Of a DNA stretch of 64,000 nucleotides, positions 41,598-50,215 are shown one piece after another. The notes under the pieces are model-generated. The model was not told the origin of the DNA and searched no databases. It worked only from the letters and a program-made list of their open reading frames with translations. The stretch covers positions 22,228-86,227 of IMG/VR virus record IMGVR_UViG_3300032046_000013; one strand, given 5' to 3'. A program made the position numbers and the translations under genes. The stretch's first letter is position 1, and every line of letters starts with the position of its first letter. This stretch comes from a virus.

Positions 41598-43273
41598 CTT
41601 CCGCTCCTTCGTGTAACCGCTGGCACGGGCATATTCCTATGGCTCCGAGGTCCCGAACTCGCCACAGGTTTGACCGGGGGCTGGTATCCATACCTGGACC
41701 GGATGGTATCCAGGGGATTGGCCCCAGGGATGGCTCCCATTCCCGGAGTCGGCATCAGGCCCCGCATCCGCTGAACCGGAGACTGGACGGTCGCCACGGG
41801 CTGGGCCATCGGCTGGGATTCCAGGCCGACCGCCGATTGTTTGAGCACGAAGTCCAGAAATCCCGCGAGGCATCGGACGAATATCCGATCTAACTGATTG
41901 TCCTCGGTGAGGAACTTCAGGTCCCGGATCAACTGCTCGACGCGGGGAAACCGGATGGCGGCCTTCCTGATCTGCTGGATCAGCACCTGGATGGATTTCC
42001 GACCTACTGTAGTGGACCGAATTAGCTGGCCCCGCGCCCGCTTCCTCGCGGCCAAGGCTGAGGTAAAACGCTTGCCCGTGGCCTTGATGAAGTCCAGGAT
42101 TTCCAGCGGCACTGATTCGTTGAGAGAGAATGCGAAAACCTCTACTTGGTCCGTGAGACCTGATAGGAATTGTATCACGGATTCACATCCAAAGTCAAGA
42201 TAAGATTGGGCCTCCCAGACGTAGTAGCCATCGACCATCACCAACTGGGCTTCCCGTGCATACCGGCCCACCGTCACGACCAGCAAGTCCTCCACCGCAT
42301 CGATCCGAATACCGAACCGCGCATTCTTAGGCATCAGATCGGTTATGCCGTGGAATACGGGAACCGGCGTTCCCTCGACCTCGACATATTCAACGGCAAA
42401 TAACTGGGTGTCCAGGATCACGGGTTCAATCTCCGTCTCTTTGAGGCTCATGCCGGTAATCGAGAGGATGCACCGGGAAACGCACCCAGCCACGGCATCG
42501 CTCGTATCCTTCGATCCACCACGACCCGAGGGATGATCGTATTTCTGGCCCCGGAATAACCGGAGTTGGGTCATTTCCTGGATGAATTCCGCGTTGAATG
42601 GCCAATCGACCCGTCGGGAAAATAGGCCAGAGATCAAGGTATCATAAGGGCCGGTTCCCCGATCCACCGAATACTGGACAACATCTATACCTATCTGTCC
42701 CAGTTCCTCGGCCAGCATCAGGTTCTGCCATCCATCGGTCGATACCCGGAGTTTGAATCCTCGATTATGGAGTTCCAGCACCGTGTTCTTGACTCGGGTG
42801 AAACTCAGGTCCCAATTGCGATCCGGCTTCCACGTGCGGATAAAATCCACCAAGACTTTGCCATCTTCTGGCACCCAATGGCACATAGACCAGCCCGTGT
42901 TGTCTCGGGATTTCGACAGGTCAATATGCAGGTAGTATTCATATCGCGGATCGCCCTTGAACCAGTCGAAGATCGCGCCCTCGGCGTCGAATGGCGAGAC
43001 TCGATGCGTGGCCAAGACCCGCAAGGTCTCTTCCGACGGAATGGCCTTCTGCATCGCCTGGGGAGGAATCGCCCCGAAGTCCCGCCATGCCAATGTCGGA
43101 TTTTCCTCCAGAACCTCGATGAATGATTCGTAGGGATTTTTCGGATTCAAAAACCATGCAGAAGCATGGATCGCCAGCTTAGACCCGTAACGCCAAGCTT
43201 CGAGCACCCCGGGTATCGGCTGAATCGGGAGTTCGGCCATCGGATTTTCTATAATTTCCGATTCGGGCATCAT
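41594..43273 (-). CDS. Terminase large subunit, nuclease half
   Basis: 559 aa. The first ~75 residues (NPKNPYESFIEVLEENPTLA...DFGAIPP) match the linker region after the ATPase of large terminases. The RNase-H-like nuclease follows: Asp118 (HIDLSKSRDNTGW), Asp180 (VSTDGWQN) and Asp259 (SKDTSDAVAGC) form the expected acidic triad. About 300 further residues hold a second unknown domain. No Walker motif is present; the ATPase half is the separate gene at 45091-45999. It cuts concatemeric DNA to length during packaging. Confidence 0.78.
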   Translation of the reverse strand: MMPESEIIENPMAELPIQPIPGVLEAWRYGSKLAIHASAWFLNPKNPYESFIEVLEENPTLAWRDFGAIPPQAMQKAIPSEETLRVLATHRVSPFDAEGAIFDWFKGDPRYEYYLHIDLSKSRDNTGWSMCHWVPEDGKVLVDFIRTWKPDRNWDLSFTRVKNTVLELHNRGFKLRVSTDGWQNLMLAEELGQIGIDVVQYSVDRGTGPYDTLISGLFSRRVDWPFNAEFIQEMTQLRLFRGQKYDHPSGRGGSKDTSDAVAGCVSRCILSITGMSLKETEIEPVILDTQLFAVEYVEVEGTPVPVFHGITDLMPKNARFGIRIDAVEDLLVVTVGRYAREAQLVMVDGYYVWEAQSYLDFGCESVIQFLSGLTDQVEVFAFSLNESVPLEILDFIKATGKRFTSALAARKRARGQLIRSTTVGRKSIQVLIQQIRKAAIRFPRVEQLIRDLKFLTEDNQLDRIFVRCLAGFLDFVLKQSAVGLESQPMAQPVATVQSPVQRMRGLMPTPGMGAIPGANPLDTIRSRYGYQPPVKPVASSGPRSHRNMPVPAVTRRSGR

Positions 43274-44535
43274 TTTCCAATCGCGGGCCAGGCCGGGTGA
43301 GGAGCCTGACCCGCTTCCTGCGCGGAGGACTGAGCGAGCGCGGGAACTTCATGAGCATGAGCATCCAGCCAGAAGCCTCCACATGCGGGCCTAATTCGCA
43401 CCCCCCGCACCTCAAACACACGACGATTATGGGATACTTTACCCGAACCTCTACAGTCAGGGCATTGAACGAAATGCCAACCGTCATCGGACGGAGATTC
43501 TTTTTCAGCCACTTTCCACAGAGCGATCAGGCGCGGATCGGTCTCGACCGGGCCATGCAATCCCCTTTCCTTGTTCCTGATCTTGACTGGCACCATGCCC
43601 GTGCCCTCGCATTGACCAGGACAGACTGTCGCTGGATCAGGATAGGGAATCCCCAGAGCTTGGTAGCGGTCCGTGAATTCCAACCTGATCGGCTCCTGGG
43701 CCAGTTCCCGATTCAATGCCTGAGCGAGAACTCGGGCCTCGACCTGAAGACTTGGAAGCCACAAGGGCGCGATCCGCAAAGTGCTACCTTTCCACATCGG
43801 AGTCCGGCGGATCACCGAGGCCAGAGCCGTTGTCGGTTCATTCAAGCCGCGCCGCAACTCATACACATGGTTGGCTGTGGCAAAGTCGTCAAATAGCCCG
43901 GTGAATATGTGGCCACCCGATGGTTCCCACGAAAAGTATTGCCGCTTGATACCTCTCGAAGACAGAGTTAACTGAACTTGATGAAGTGTCGTATCGTCTT
44001 GTCTGGGTGATTGAATTCCTACTTCATTTTCCAATACCATTAACCGAATCCAGCCAGCCTTGATTGCTTCTGCGATACCCGGATACGGCTCGCCCTTGGC
44101 AGGCTTAATTCCCATCCGCTTGCCTTTCCATTCAAGCCAAGATTCGTGAGTGCCTTCTGCATCATAGACATTACCCTGGGGATCAAGCCACAGGCTTTGC
44201 CATGAGGATCGCGCCGATGCCTTGGTATTCTGCATCTGCGACACCTGCTGTTGAAGCGCGTTCGACATCTGCTGGAGCACGTTCACCTGTTGTTGGTTCG
44301 CCTGTGGTGCTTGGGGGGTTTGGGGCTTCTGTTGCGTATCGATCTTCGTTGAAAGATCGTTCACGGATTGCTGGAGATTCTGCAACTGCTGAATCGTCTG
44401 GTCAGGACTCCCAGGGGCAGGGGTTGGAGGCGGAGGTGTCATCGAAGGCGGTTGGGGAGGATTCGTCGCGTCCACGGCCTCGACCTGGATCAAGTCCGTT
44501 CGAGCAATCTGACGTAGCAAATTATCCGCAATCAT
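43270..44535 (-). CDS. Unknown protein inserted between the terminase halves
   Basis: 421 aa from ATG 44533-44535 (MIADNLLRQIARTDLIQVEA); the frame to 44790 is rejected because it overlaps the zinc-ribbon gene. A Pro/Gln-rich linker is followed by coiled-coil QQLQNLQQSVNDLSTKID, a WLDPQGNVYDAEGTHESWLE module similar to those in the giant proteins, and two CxxC pairs near the C-terminus (CPGQCEGTGMV, CPDCRGSG). Coupled to both neighbours. Why it sits between the terminase halves is unknown. Confidence 0.6.
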   Translation of the reverse strand: MIADNLLRQIARTDLIQVEAVDATNPPQPPSMTPPPPTPAPGSPDQTIQQLQNLQQSVNDLSTKIDTQQKPQTPQAPQANQQQVNVLQQMSNALQQQVSQMQNTKASARSSWQSLWLDPQGNVYDAEGTHESWLEWKGKRMGIKPAKGEPYPGIAEAIKAGWIRLMVLENEVGIQSPRQDDTTLHQVQLTLSSRGIKRQYFSWEPSGGHIFTGLFDDFATANHVYELRRGLNEPTTALASVIRRTPMWKGSTLRIAPLWLPSLQVEARVLAQALNRELAQEPIRLEFTDRYQALGIPYPDPATVCPGQCEGTGMVPVKIRNKERGLHGPVETDPRLIALWKVAEKESPSDDGWHFVQCPDCRGSGKVSHNRRVFEVRGVRIRPACGGFWLDAHAHEVPALAQSSAQEAGQAPHPAWPAIGK

Positions 44536-44813
44536 TAGAAGCCCCGGAATTCCACGGGTTCCCATGCGGGCCACACAATTGTCCTTTGCGGCACCAAATA
44601 AATTGGAGTCTGATAGGGCTGGTATCTCTGCATGATCTTCTGGTATTCCCGCTCGATCTCCAGTAGTCTCTGATGCTCGGCTTGTGTGATCTGCACAGTC
44701 GGCACACTCGTGAAGTGGTAGTCCAGTCGAGAATGACACCGATAGCAGAAGCCATTGCTGCTCTCCACCACAGAGCCGCACTCCATGCACCGTCCAGCGT
44801 TATCGACCATCAA
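44535..44813 (-). CDS. Small zinc-ribbon protein
   Basis: 92 aa (MMVDNAGRCMECGSVVESSN). CMECGSVVESSNGFCYRCHS is a clean zinc ribbon; the C-terminal half is helical and Tyr/Pro rich. TAATG overlap with the next gene. Probably DNA or protein binding; role unknown. Confidence 0.6.
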   Translation of the reverse strand: MMVDNAGRCMECGSVVESSNGFCYRCHSRLDYHFTSVPTVQITQAEHQRLLEIEREYQKIMQRYQPYQTPIYLVPQRTIVWPAWEPVEFRGF

Positions 44814-45079
44814 TCCTGCTCCGGTTCTTCTTCGGCCATTCGTCGCGTGTGCGGGAACTCGTCCTCGGGTTCCTCATCCTGAAGTCCGCCACCGCCCTGT
44901 CCAGCCGGAGCACCGACGAGAATATCCATAATGTCATCGGCCTTGTGCATCATGTCTTCGGCTAGGTCCAAGTCCTCATCGATGATGTAATACGCATCGT
45001 CAATCAGGGCTTGCACTTCTTCCGCGTTCTGCTGTTTAATCGCTTCCTGCATGGTCATCGTTGGTCGTTTGCTTGGCAT
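44810..45079 (-). CDS. Small acidic helical protein
   Basis: 89 aa (MPSKRPTMTMQEAIKQQNAE). Strongly acidic with repeated LIDDAYYIIDEDLDLAEDMM helices. ATGA-coupled to the zinc-ribbon gene. Unknown; could be a terminase or portal partner because of its position. Confidence 0.5.
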   Translation of the reverse strand: MPSKRPTMTMQEAIKQQNAEEVQALIDDAYYIIDEDLDLAEDMMHKADDIMDILVGAPAGQGGGGLQDEEPEDEFPHTRRMAEEEPEQD

Positions 45080-45090
45080 TGCCTTTCCTT

Positions 45091-45999
45091 TCAGTGAACC
45101 GTTAAGGGCGACATATCGGAATCGCTGTCCCCGCGAAAAATTTTCACCGCTTGGCCCCGGGTCTTGATTTCGTTGAGGTTCCGCACTAGAAAATCCGATT
45201 CGTCTCTCGGGCTGGAAATCGCAATGAACTTATAATCCAGGGGAAATCGCGTAATCTGCGAAGCCCGGATACCCTGGGCGATTTCCTGCGCCACGTCATG
45301 ATCCGGGGTCTCATCAAAGTGCGAGGCTTCATCCACGCATCCGTAAAATATGTTGAAACCGTAAAACGCTTGGTATCCCGAATGACCGCAGACTGCCAAA
45401 ACATCGTTCGGAAATCTGATGTCCCGCGTATTGATCTGAGCATTGGCGAAGCACGCGGAGTATTTGATCATGGATTTCAATTCCTGGAAGATCACGCCCT
45501 GAGCTTCGGTGGCGGAGATGCTCATGTTCAACATGAGGATGAATACCCCGGGAGCCGTATGATAAATTTCCCGGACGGCTGGATAAGAGTTGAGGATAAA
45601 GGCCCCACGAGACAGGAGACCCGAACAAATATGGGATTTGCCCACGCCCTTGCCCGCGCAGATATAGACTTCCCTGACCGTCGGATCATCCGCCGCCATC
45701 ATGATGTCCATAATCCGGGGATAGGTCTCTCTCCGATTCATGTATTTCCGGCTTAACATGAACTCATCCATCGGGGGAATCCGTCTCGCTGGTTCAAAAT
45801 TGCGCAGGCTGATGTTCCGCAGGTCCGCAGAAATCTCCAGTGTCTCCCAGGCTTTGCGCTGGAGCCGTTTTACGATGTCGGTCTGGCCTTGGGCGATCAA
45901 TTCCAGAACCTCCAGTAATTGCCGACGATGACTTTCAGACAAAGAACCCGAGGCGAGAATCCGCTGCAGTTTCTCCATCTCTTTCCCCGCCTCGGTCAC
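45091..45999 (-). CDS. Terminase large subunit, ATPase half
   Basis: 302 aa. Walker A CAGKGVGKSH (114-123), Walker B FYGCVDEASHFD with Asp223-Glu224, and coupling motif III IAISSPRDESD (259-269). This is the packaging-motor ATPase. The protein stops after that region, where the nuclease domain would follow in a normal large terminase; that domain is encoded separately at 41594-43273. Overlaps the TerS gene by 4 nt, the usual TerS-TerL order. It pumps DNA into the prohead. Confidence 0.8.
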   Translation of the reverse strand: MTEAGKEMEKLQRILASGSLSESHRRQLLEVLELIAQGQTDIVKRLQRKAWETLEISADLRNISLRNFEPARRIPPMDEFMLSRKYMNRRETYPRIMDIMMAADDPTVREVYICAGKGVGKSHICSGLLSRGAFILNSYPAVREIYHTAPGVFILMLNMSISATEAQGVIFQELKSMIKYSACFANAQINTRDIRFPNDVLAVCGHSGYQAFYGFNIFYGCVDEASHFDETPDHDVAQEIAQGIRASQITRFPLDYKFIAISSPRDESDFLVRNLNEIKTRGQAVKIFRGDSDSDMSPLTVH

Positions 46000-46538
46000 C
46001 GATCACCCCCAAATTCATCCAACAGGGCCTGGGCCTGCTCGGGAGTCAACTTCGATAGGTCTTCAAGCAACCCGCGCCCCGAGGTCTCTGCTGGAAGCTC
46101 CGGGGCTTCTTCTGGCGGTTGGATAGCTGGGGACAAGAACCTCAGACCCCGGAGAACCTCAATCGCGGCTTTGAGCCGGATCGCCGCCTTGCTGTTTCCC
46201 AGTTCCGCAAGAATAACTTGCACCGCCTTGGTGGCCCCGGCCAGTAACTGATCGTGAACCGCGAGCCGGACTTCATACCGCAATCGTTGTAATTCGATCT
46301 CAAACGCTGGCTCAGCCATCCAAACATACAGGGTCTGCCGGTGAACCTGGATTTCCTTCGCAGTCGCGGTGAGGCTCTGGCCCGAGGCCAATAAATAGGC
46401 AGCTCTTTCCTGCCGGGAATTCAAAAGTGTCAGATTGTGTCCACAATTGTTTGTTTGGTTTTCTGCCAGAATTTCACCCTGAACAGGACTTTCTTGTATG
46501 TTTTCCGTGGGTTGAGTTGTGTTTTGACCTTCAGGCAT
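45996..46538 (-). CDS. Terminase small subunit
   Basis: 180 aa (MPEGQNTTQPTENIQESPVQ). HTH near residues 42-70 (SRQERAAYLLASGQSLTATAKEI...RQTLYVWM), the phBC6A51/TerS-type DNA-binding unit, then an oligomerisation helix and a C-terminal tail (LSKLTPEQAQALLDEFG). It recognises the packaging site. Copy B of the 49-nt element lies 34 nt upstream. Confidence 0.75.
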   Translation of the reverse strand: MPEGQNTTQPTENIQESPVQGEILAENQTNNCGHNLTLLNSRQERAAYLLASGQSLTATAKEIQVHRQTLYVWMAEPAFEIELQRLRYEVRLAVHDQLLAGATKAVQVILAELGNSKAAIRLKAAIEVLRGLRFLSPAIQPPEEAPELPAETSGRGLLEDLSKLTPEQAQALLDEFGGDR

Positions 46539-46572
46539 GGAAATCGGACAGGTAAAATCCTACCTATCCAAT

Positions 46573-46621
46573 AAGAGATTCGTTTTGACGAATCAAATTT
46601 GTTTCATTGAGGTTGAAAATC
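46573..46621 (-). promoter_or_regulatory. 49-nt duplicated control element, copy B
   Basis: Same 49 nt as copy A (15996-16044) with one mismatch. It occupies most of the 81-nt gap between the zinc protein stop and terS. Same strand and orientation relative to its downstream gene as copy A. Likely a late-gene control site. Confidence 0.6.
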
Positions 46622-47195
46622 AGAGAAGTTTTTTGGGAATCATCCTTTGAAGTATGATCTGTTCGATCCGGTTCCGAAGTTCCATGAGGTCCTCAGTCGT
46701 AGCCTCGGGGTTGACAATGAACACATGTGGAGTTTTAACCTCCACCGGCAACAACTTCTTCGCCTTCGGCTCCCGGACCTTCTTCTCCGGGACCAAGGAG
46801 CATTGATTACAGACCACCTTACCATGATTCCGGCGGATGATCTGGCATTCCTTGCCCCCGGGCTTTATCGGCTCCCCTTTCTCCTGGAAATGGGGGCATA
46901 GGTCAGCCGCCAGGGCCTTCCCCGAACCCTGGCCGCAGGTTCCGCGATGCTGAGCGATCCAGCGGTTCGCCACCCACTTCCCGCACTTCTCGCACTGGCT
47001 CCGCCTGCCCCGCCTAGTTAATTCTTCCAACGACTGAGTTTCGGATTCCACGATCCCTCCTTTAAGGTGCTCGCAACCCAGGCAGGCCGACCAGTTTTTC
47101 AGGCGTTTGCTCTGGCAGACCTTGGAGTTAAAGACCACCGAGGTTCGATCATCATTGCGACAAAAACGACAGACCTTAGCGTCGATTCCATCCAC
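46620..47195 (-). CDS. Zinc-binding protein of unknown role
   Basis: 191 aa (MDGIDAKVCRFCRNDDRTSV). Cys pairs CRFC, CLGCEHLKGG, CEKCGKW...HRGTC and CPHF...CQII suggest two or three zinc sites. The C-terminus is Lys-rich and then helical. Next to terS but read from further upstream. Function unknown. Confidence 0.55.
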   Translation of the reverse strand: MDGIDAKVCRFCRNDDRTSVVFNSKVCQSKRLKNWSACLGCEHLKGGIVESETQSLEELTRRGRRSQCEKCGKWVANRWIAQHRGTCGQGSGKALAADLCPHFQEKGEPIKPGGKECQIIRRNHGKVVCNQCSLVPEKKVREPKAKKLLPVEVKTPHVFIVNPEATTEDLMELRNRIEQIILQRMIPKKLL

Positions 47196-47652
47196 CTTGG
47201 GGGGTCATCCTTTCCGCCTCCCTTTTTTCCCGAATTTGCTTCACCGCCTCTTCCAAATTTTGGAGCGAGAACACGAGACCGCGACAGTAGACCTTGCCTT
47301 CTTCCATGATGTCAAAGGTCTCATGGGGGATGTCCGTCTTGTAGGTCCAGGAGGTTTCGCCCTCGGCCCACACTGCAGTGATCTCCACCGTCTGTTGGAT
47401 CAGATGCCGAAAATACGGACAGTCTTCTTCGGGACATTCATTCTGAATTAACCCGTGCTCATTCAGGTATGCTGTTCCGCCCCTGAAACAGACGAATTCG
47501 TCATAAATCGCACCACGGAATTCTATCAGATCATCCGAGGCTCCATAAACCACGACCAATCCGGCCTCCTTCGCCTGCCCGATTTCCTCCTCGGTCATTT
47601 CCTCCCGATACTCCCGGCCATGAAGTTTCGCTGCCAATTCTTTCGCGTCCAT
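47176..47652 (-). CDS. Conserved phage protein of unknown role
   Basis: 158 aa from ATG 47650-47652 (MDAKELAAKLHGREYREEMT). Motifs VVVYGASDDLIEFRGAIYDE, CPYFRHL and WTYKTDIPHETFDIMEEGK belong to a protein I recall as widespread in phages and plasmids, without a proven role. Alpha/beta, cytoplasmic. Overlaps the zinc gene by 20 nt. Confidence 0.6.
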   Translation of the reverse strand: MDAKELAAKLHGREYREEMTEEEIGQAKEAGLVVVYGASDDLIEFRGAIYDEFVCFRGGTAYLNEHGLIQNECPEEDCPYFRHLIQQTVEITAVWAEGETSWTYKTDIPHETFDIMEEGKVYCRGLVFSLQNLEEAVKQIREKREAERMTPQGGWNRR

Positions 47653-47663
47653 TGTCGTTCCTT

Positions 47664-48773
47664 TCATTTTCCAGTCAGAATTGCCCAAGCCACGGCCACG
47701 CACAGAGGAACTTGGCCGTTGCCCAAACTTTTGAGCCTAGCTACCCGATCAGTTTTATCTTCGGTAACTCTCGGGATCAGCCCATCATCAGCGGGGTCTT
47801 GCTCCCACCATGAGCCGTCAAAGGTTCTGGTCAACCAATCCTCGAAATCTTGGGCGGACAAAGGTTCCAACGATTCCCAATTTATGGGCCAATTCATCAG
47901 CCACGCAACCCAACAAGGATTGAGTTGGGCGTTGTCCCGTCCGATCTGCGCCGAAATTTTGTCCTCCAACTTCCGAATCCCCCCGCCCCTGGTTTTGCGT
48001 TCTACCTGTCCCCCTCCACTCGGAACTTTTGGGGTCGGGTAAGTCTGCGGGGTCCTGAGACCACCAACCGCCGTAGTCAATGTCGGTGCTTTGGTCTTGC
48101 GAATTCGCTTGATCTGCCCAGTGCGATATTTTTCCAAACTGGCTTCCGATGGTATGGCTTCCGGGTCGTTCTCCCGCTCGGATGCTGTCGGTGTCGGCCA
48201 CTTCTTCACTTCCTCTGCCAATATCTTCCCGCCTTTCTGATTTGGGCGACTTCCCGGATTGCTTTGCCTTGGAGTCGGCCAGAACTGGCGGTTGATCTCC
48301 TGAACATGATCCCGGAGTTTGTATCTGCCCGCCATCCCATCCCGCATCTCCATGATCCCGCCCTCGCCGTCCGAACTTCCGGGCGACCGCCACAATCCAG
48401 AGCCGATCTCTCCGCTGCGGCGCTCCCAGTTCTCCCGCTGATATAACTTTCCATCGAGCATCATACCCGCTCTCGGCCAAGTCCCGGAGAATGGTTCCGA
48501 AGTAAGGGTGAGCAAGGAGACCTGGGACGTTTTCCAGCAGGCAGAACTTGGGCCGGACGATTCCAATGACGCGAATGGTGTCAGGCCAGAGGTTTCTCTC
48601 ATCCATATCTCCCTGACGCTTTCCGGCGACGGAGAAGGGCTGACAGGGGAAGCCTGCCGCAATGATGTCCGTAACTCCTCTATAAAGGTCTGCGGCTCCC
48701 GAATCAATGAATGTTCGGATAGGGCCATAGATAGGGGCGTTTGGCAAGTATCCATCTCTGATCCTTTGCGCAA
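47664..48773 (-). CDS. Second long frame over the cytosine methylase gene
   Basis: 369 codons, shifted by one base relative to the methylase, with about 950 nt dual frame. It contains FSGTWPRAGMMLDGKLYQRE, WPTPTASERE and LNPCWVAWLMNWPINWESLE, motifs I recall as a stand-alone ORF near phage cytosine methylases, and then the canonical C-terminal methylase motif LKSLGNGQVPLCVAVAWAIL. It may be an overprinted gene or the displaced C-terminal half. The start is unclear. Confidence 0.45.
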   Translation of the reverse strand: MRKGSEMDTCQTPLSMALSEHSLIREPQTFIEELRTSLRQASPVSPSPSPESVREIWMRETSGLTPFASLESSGPSSACWKTSQVSLLTLTSEPFSGTWPRAGMMLDGKLYQRENWERRSGEIGSGLWRSPGSSDGEGGIMEMRDGMAGRYKLRDHVQEINRQFWPTPRQSNPGSRPNQKGGKILAEEVKKWPTPTASERENDPEAIPSEASLEKYRTGQIKRIRKTKAPTLTTAVGGLRTPQTYPTPKVPSGGGQVERKTRGGGIRKLEDKISAQIGRDNAQLNPCWVAWLMNWPINWESLEPLSAQDFEDWLTRTFDGSWWEQDPADDGLIPRVTEDKTDRVARLKSLGNGQVPLCVAVAWAILTGK

Positions 48774-48885
48774 TTACTTTCTGGCAGTAATCATCCAATT
48801 CTACATAACCCACGGGTCGCCAACCCAAAAGATGTGTTCCGAGCAATCCACCACCAGCGCCGGAGAACAGGGACAACTCATTCAC
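47818..48885 (-). CDS. dcm: C5-cytosine DNA methyltransferase (C-terminus frameshifted)
   Basis: 355 aa. Motif I FSGAGGG (7-13), motif IV GFPCQPFS with catalytic Cys81, motif VI LLENV (116-120) and motif VIII QRRDR (157-161). After residue ~170 comes the variable target-recognition region. The usual motifs IX-X (GNxQVP) are not in this frame but in the overlapping frame at 47664-47730, so the enzyme lacks its normal end unless a frameshift joins them. Modifies phage DNA. Confidence 0.75.
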   Translation of the reverse strand: MNELSLFSGAGGGLLGTHLLGWRPVGYVELDDYCQKVIAQRIRDGYLPNAPIYGPIRTFIDSGAADLYRGVTDIIAAGFPCQPFSVAGKRQGDMDERNLWPDTIRVIGIVRPKFCLLENVPGLLAHPYFGTILRDLAESGYDARWKVISAGELGAPQRRDRLWIVAVARKFGRRGRDHGDAGWDGGQIQTPGSCSGDQPPVLADSKAKQSGKSPKSERREDIGRGSEEVADTDSIRAGERPGSHTIGSQFGKISHWADQANSQDQSTDIDYGGWWSQDPADLPDPKSSEWRGTGRTQNQGRGDSEVGGQNFGADRTGQRPTQSLLGCVADELAHKLGIVGTFVRPRFRGLVDQNL

Positions 48886-48905
48886 TCTTCACGTCCTTTT
48901 TCCAA

Positions 48906-49910
48906 TTATACATTTTTCAGCAGACTCATCTGCCCCGCCTGCCATTGCTCAGTTGGGAAGCAATGCGGGCTGATCCATAACTGTTCGCGGTGGCGGTTCT
49001 CCATGCCCGGGCCCTTGCCTTGATTCCCGTATCCGCCCTGGGCCTTCCACTTGTGGACTCTCCATCCGGGCAGGTCATGTTCGTCCTCATAACCCGCCAA
49101 CACGATCCGATAGCGCGGGTTCTCGCCCCGCTCCCGACACCATGCGCCTACGTCCTGGGCCACCGTCAAGCTCTCCTGATGGTAAATGCCGGAGTCTCTA
49201 TCCGATACCGAATAGGGCGGGTCAAAAAACATTCCGCAAATACCGGAATGATCCTGCCAGTTGCCGCCGCAGACCCGCGTCCAATCGCCGCAGACTACGC
49301 GGACGTACCGGAGCCGGGCGGAAAGTTCCCCAAACCAGCGGTAGATATTCTCATTGCGAGCCGCGTGAACGCCCGTCCCCGTGTTGCCCAGGTTCGGTCT
49401 CTGGCCGATGGCGTGAACCCCCTCCCCCGCGTCGCTCAGGTGCGGTCTCTTGCCGATGGCATGAACGCCCTTCCCCGTGTCGCCCAGGTGCGGTCTCGCA
49501 TTAGGACGAGTCAAGCCTGATCCGATCCAACATGAGGCCGCCCAAATCCAATAACCGGCCATGACCGGATCGTGCCAGCGATCATCGGCAATCAGGTTTT
49601 CAAGTAGCCGTCCCTCGTTTTTAATCAAGGCCGCTCTCCGGACGCAAAGGTCGGCATGGTTCACGGGCCAGTCTGACCACTTGGCCGTTTCCTCCGGGCT
49701 GAACTGAATCGCCCGCCAAACGTTCGCTACGAACCCGTCCTTGTCGCAAACACTTTCTGTATGCCGGGTTGGATCATAACCGGGCCGATTGAGCAACACC
49801 GCCCCGGAGCCGAAAAACGGCTCAATGTAATGGGCCACATCGCCGAGGGCGGCCCAGACTACGGACGCGATCATGGACTTACCGCCGAAGTAAGGGAATG
49901 GAGCTTTCAT
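48906..49910 (-). CDS. D12-class N6-adenine DNA methyltransferase with internal repeats
   Basis: 334 aa. Motif I FPYFGGKS (5-12) and FFGSGAVLL, and motif IV FDPPY (229-233) in the order of the Dam/D12 family. Between them three 16-residue repeats (RPHLGDTGKGVHAIGK-like, 139-183) interrupt the domain; they look like a small repeat array in a surface loop. Methylates adenine, probably for protection against host enzymes. Confidence 0.8.
   Translation of the reverse strand: MKAPFPYFGGKSMIASVVWAALGDVAHYIEPFFGSGAVLLNRPGYDPTRHTESVCDKDGFVANVWRAIQFSPEETAKWSDWPVNHADLCVRRAALIKNEGRLLENLIADDRWHDPVMAGYWIWAASCWIGSGLTRPNARPHLGDTGKGVHAIGKRPHLSDAGEGVHAIGQRPNLGNTGTGVHAARNENIYRWFGELSARLRYVRVVCGDWTRVCGGNWQDHSGICGMFFDPPYSVSDRDSGIYHQESLTVAQDVGAWCRERGENPRYRIVLAGYEDEHDLPGWRVHKWKAQGGYGNQGKGPGMENRHREQLWISPHCFPTEQWQAGQMSLLKNV
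49362..49496 (-). repeat. 48-bp repeat inside the adenine methylase
   Basis: About three copies of a 48-nt unit coding for RP(H/N)L(G/S)(D/N)(T/A)G(K/E/T)GVHA. Copies differ at several bases, so the array is not brand new. Confidence 0.75.
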
Positions 49911-49994
49911 TTAATCAATCGGTTAAAGCCGCCAGTCCACCATCACTTATCCGAACCATCGGTCAGCAAGTGCATAGCCCTGGTCATTGTCAAC

Positions 49995-50102
49995 TTACCG
50001 CGCTCTCCAACCGAGACAAGCGCCGTTTAACGCCTCATACACTTCGGAAAGGGCCTTGATTTCACAATTTCTTTGCACGACCATCGTTTTTTTCTTGCTC
50101 AT
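49995..50102 (-). CDS. Very small protein
   Basis: 35 aa (MSKKKTMVVQRNCEIKALSE), ATG 50100-50102, with GGAGGAGAAAA upstream and an ATGA overlap with the gene before it. Basic start, helical remainder. Role unknown. Confidence 0.45.
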   Translation of the reverse strand: MSKKKTMVVQRNCEIKALSEVYEALNGACLGWRAR

Positions 50103-50215
50103 TTTTCTCCTCCTTTCATCGCGGTGCGCAATCTTTGCAAGGAAATACCAACTTCTATTTCATGTAATTCTTTCCAGGCGGCGTTCACTTCCTTTTTGAG
50201 TTGCCCGTAAGTCAT
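50099..50215 (-). CDS. Very small helical protein
   Basis: 38 aa (MTYGQLKKEVNAAWKELHEI), ATG 50213-50215, with GGAGGAAAAGGA upstream. Coupled at both ends. Function unknown. Confidence 0.5.
   Translation of the reverse strand: MTYGQLKKEVNAAWKELHEIEVGISLQRLRTAMKGGEK

Noticed and set aside
43270-45999. Intein splitting the terminase
   Set aside because: No splicing motifs at either junction; the intervening genes have their own starts and stops.
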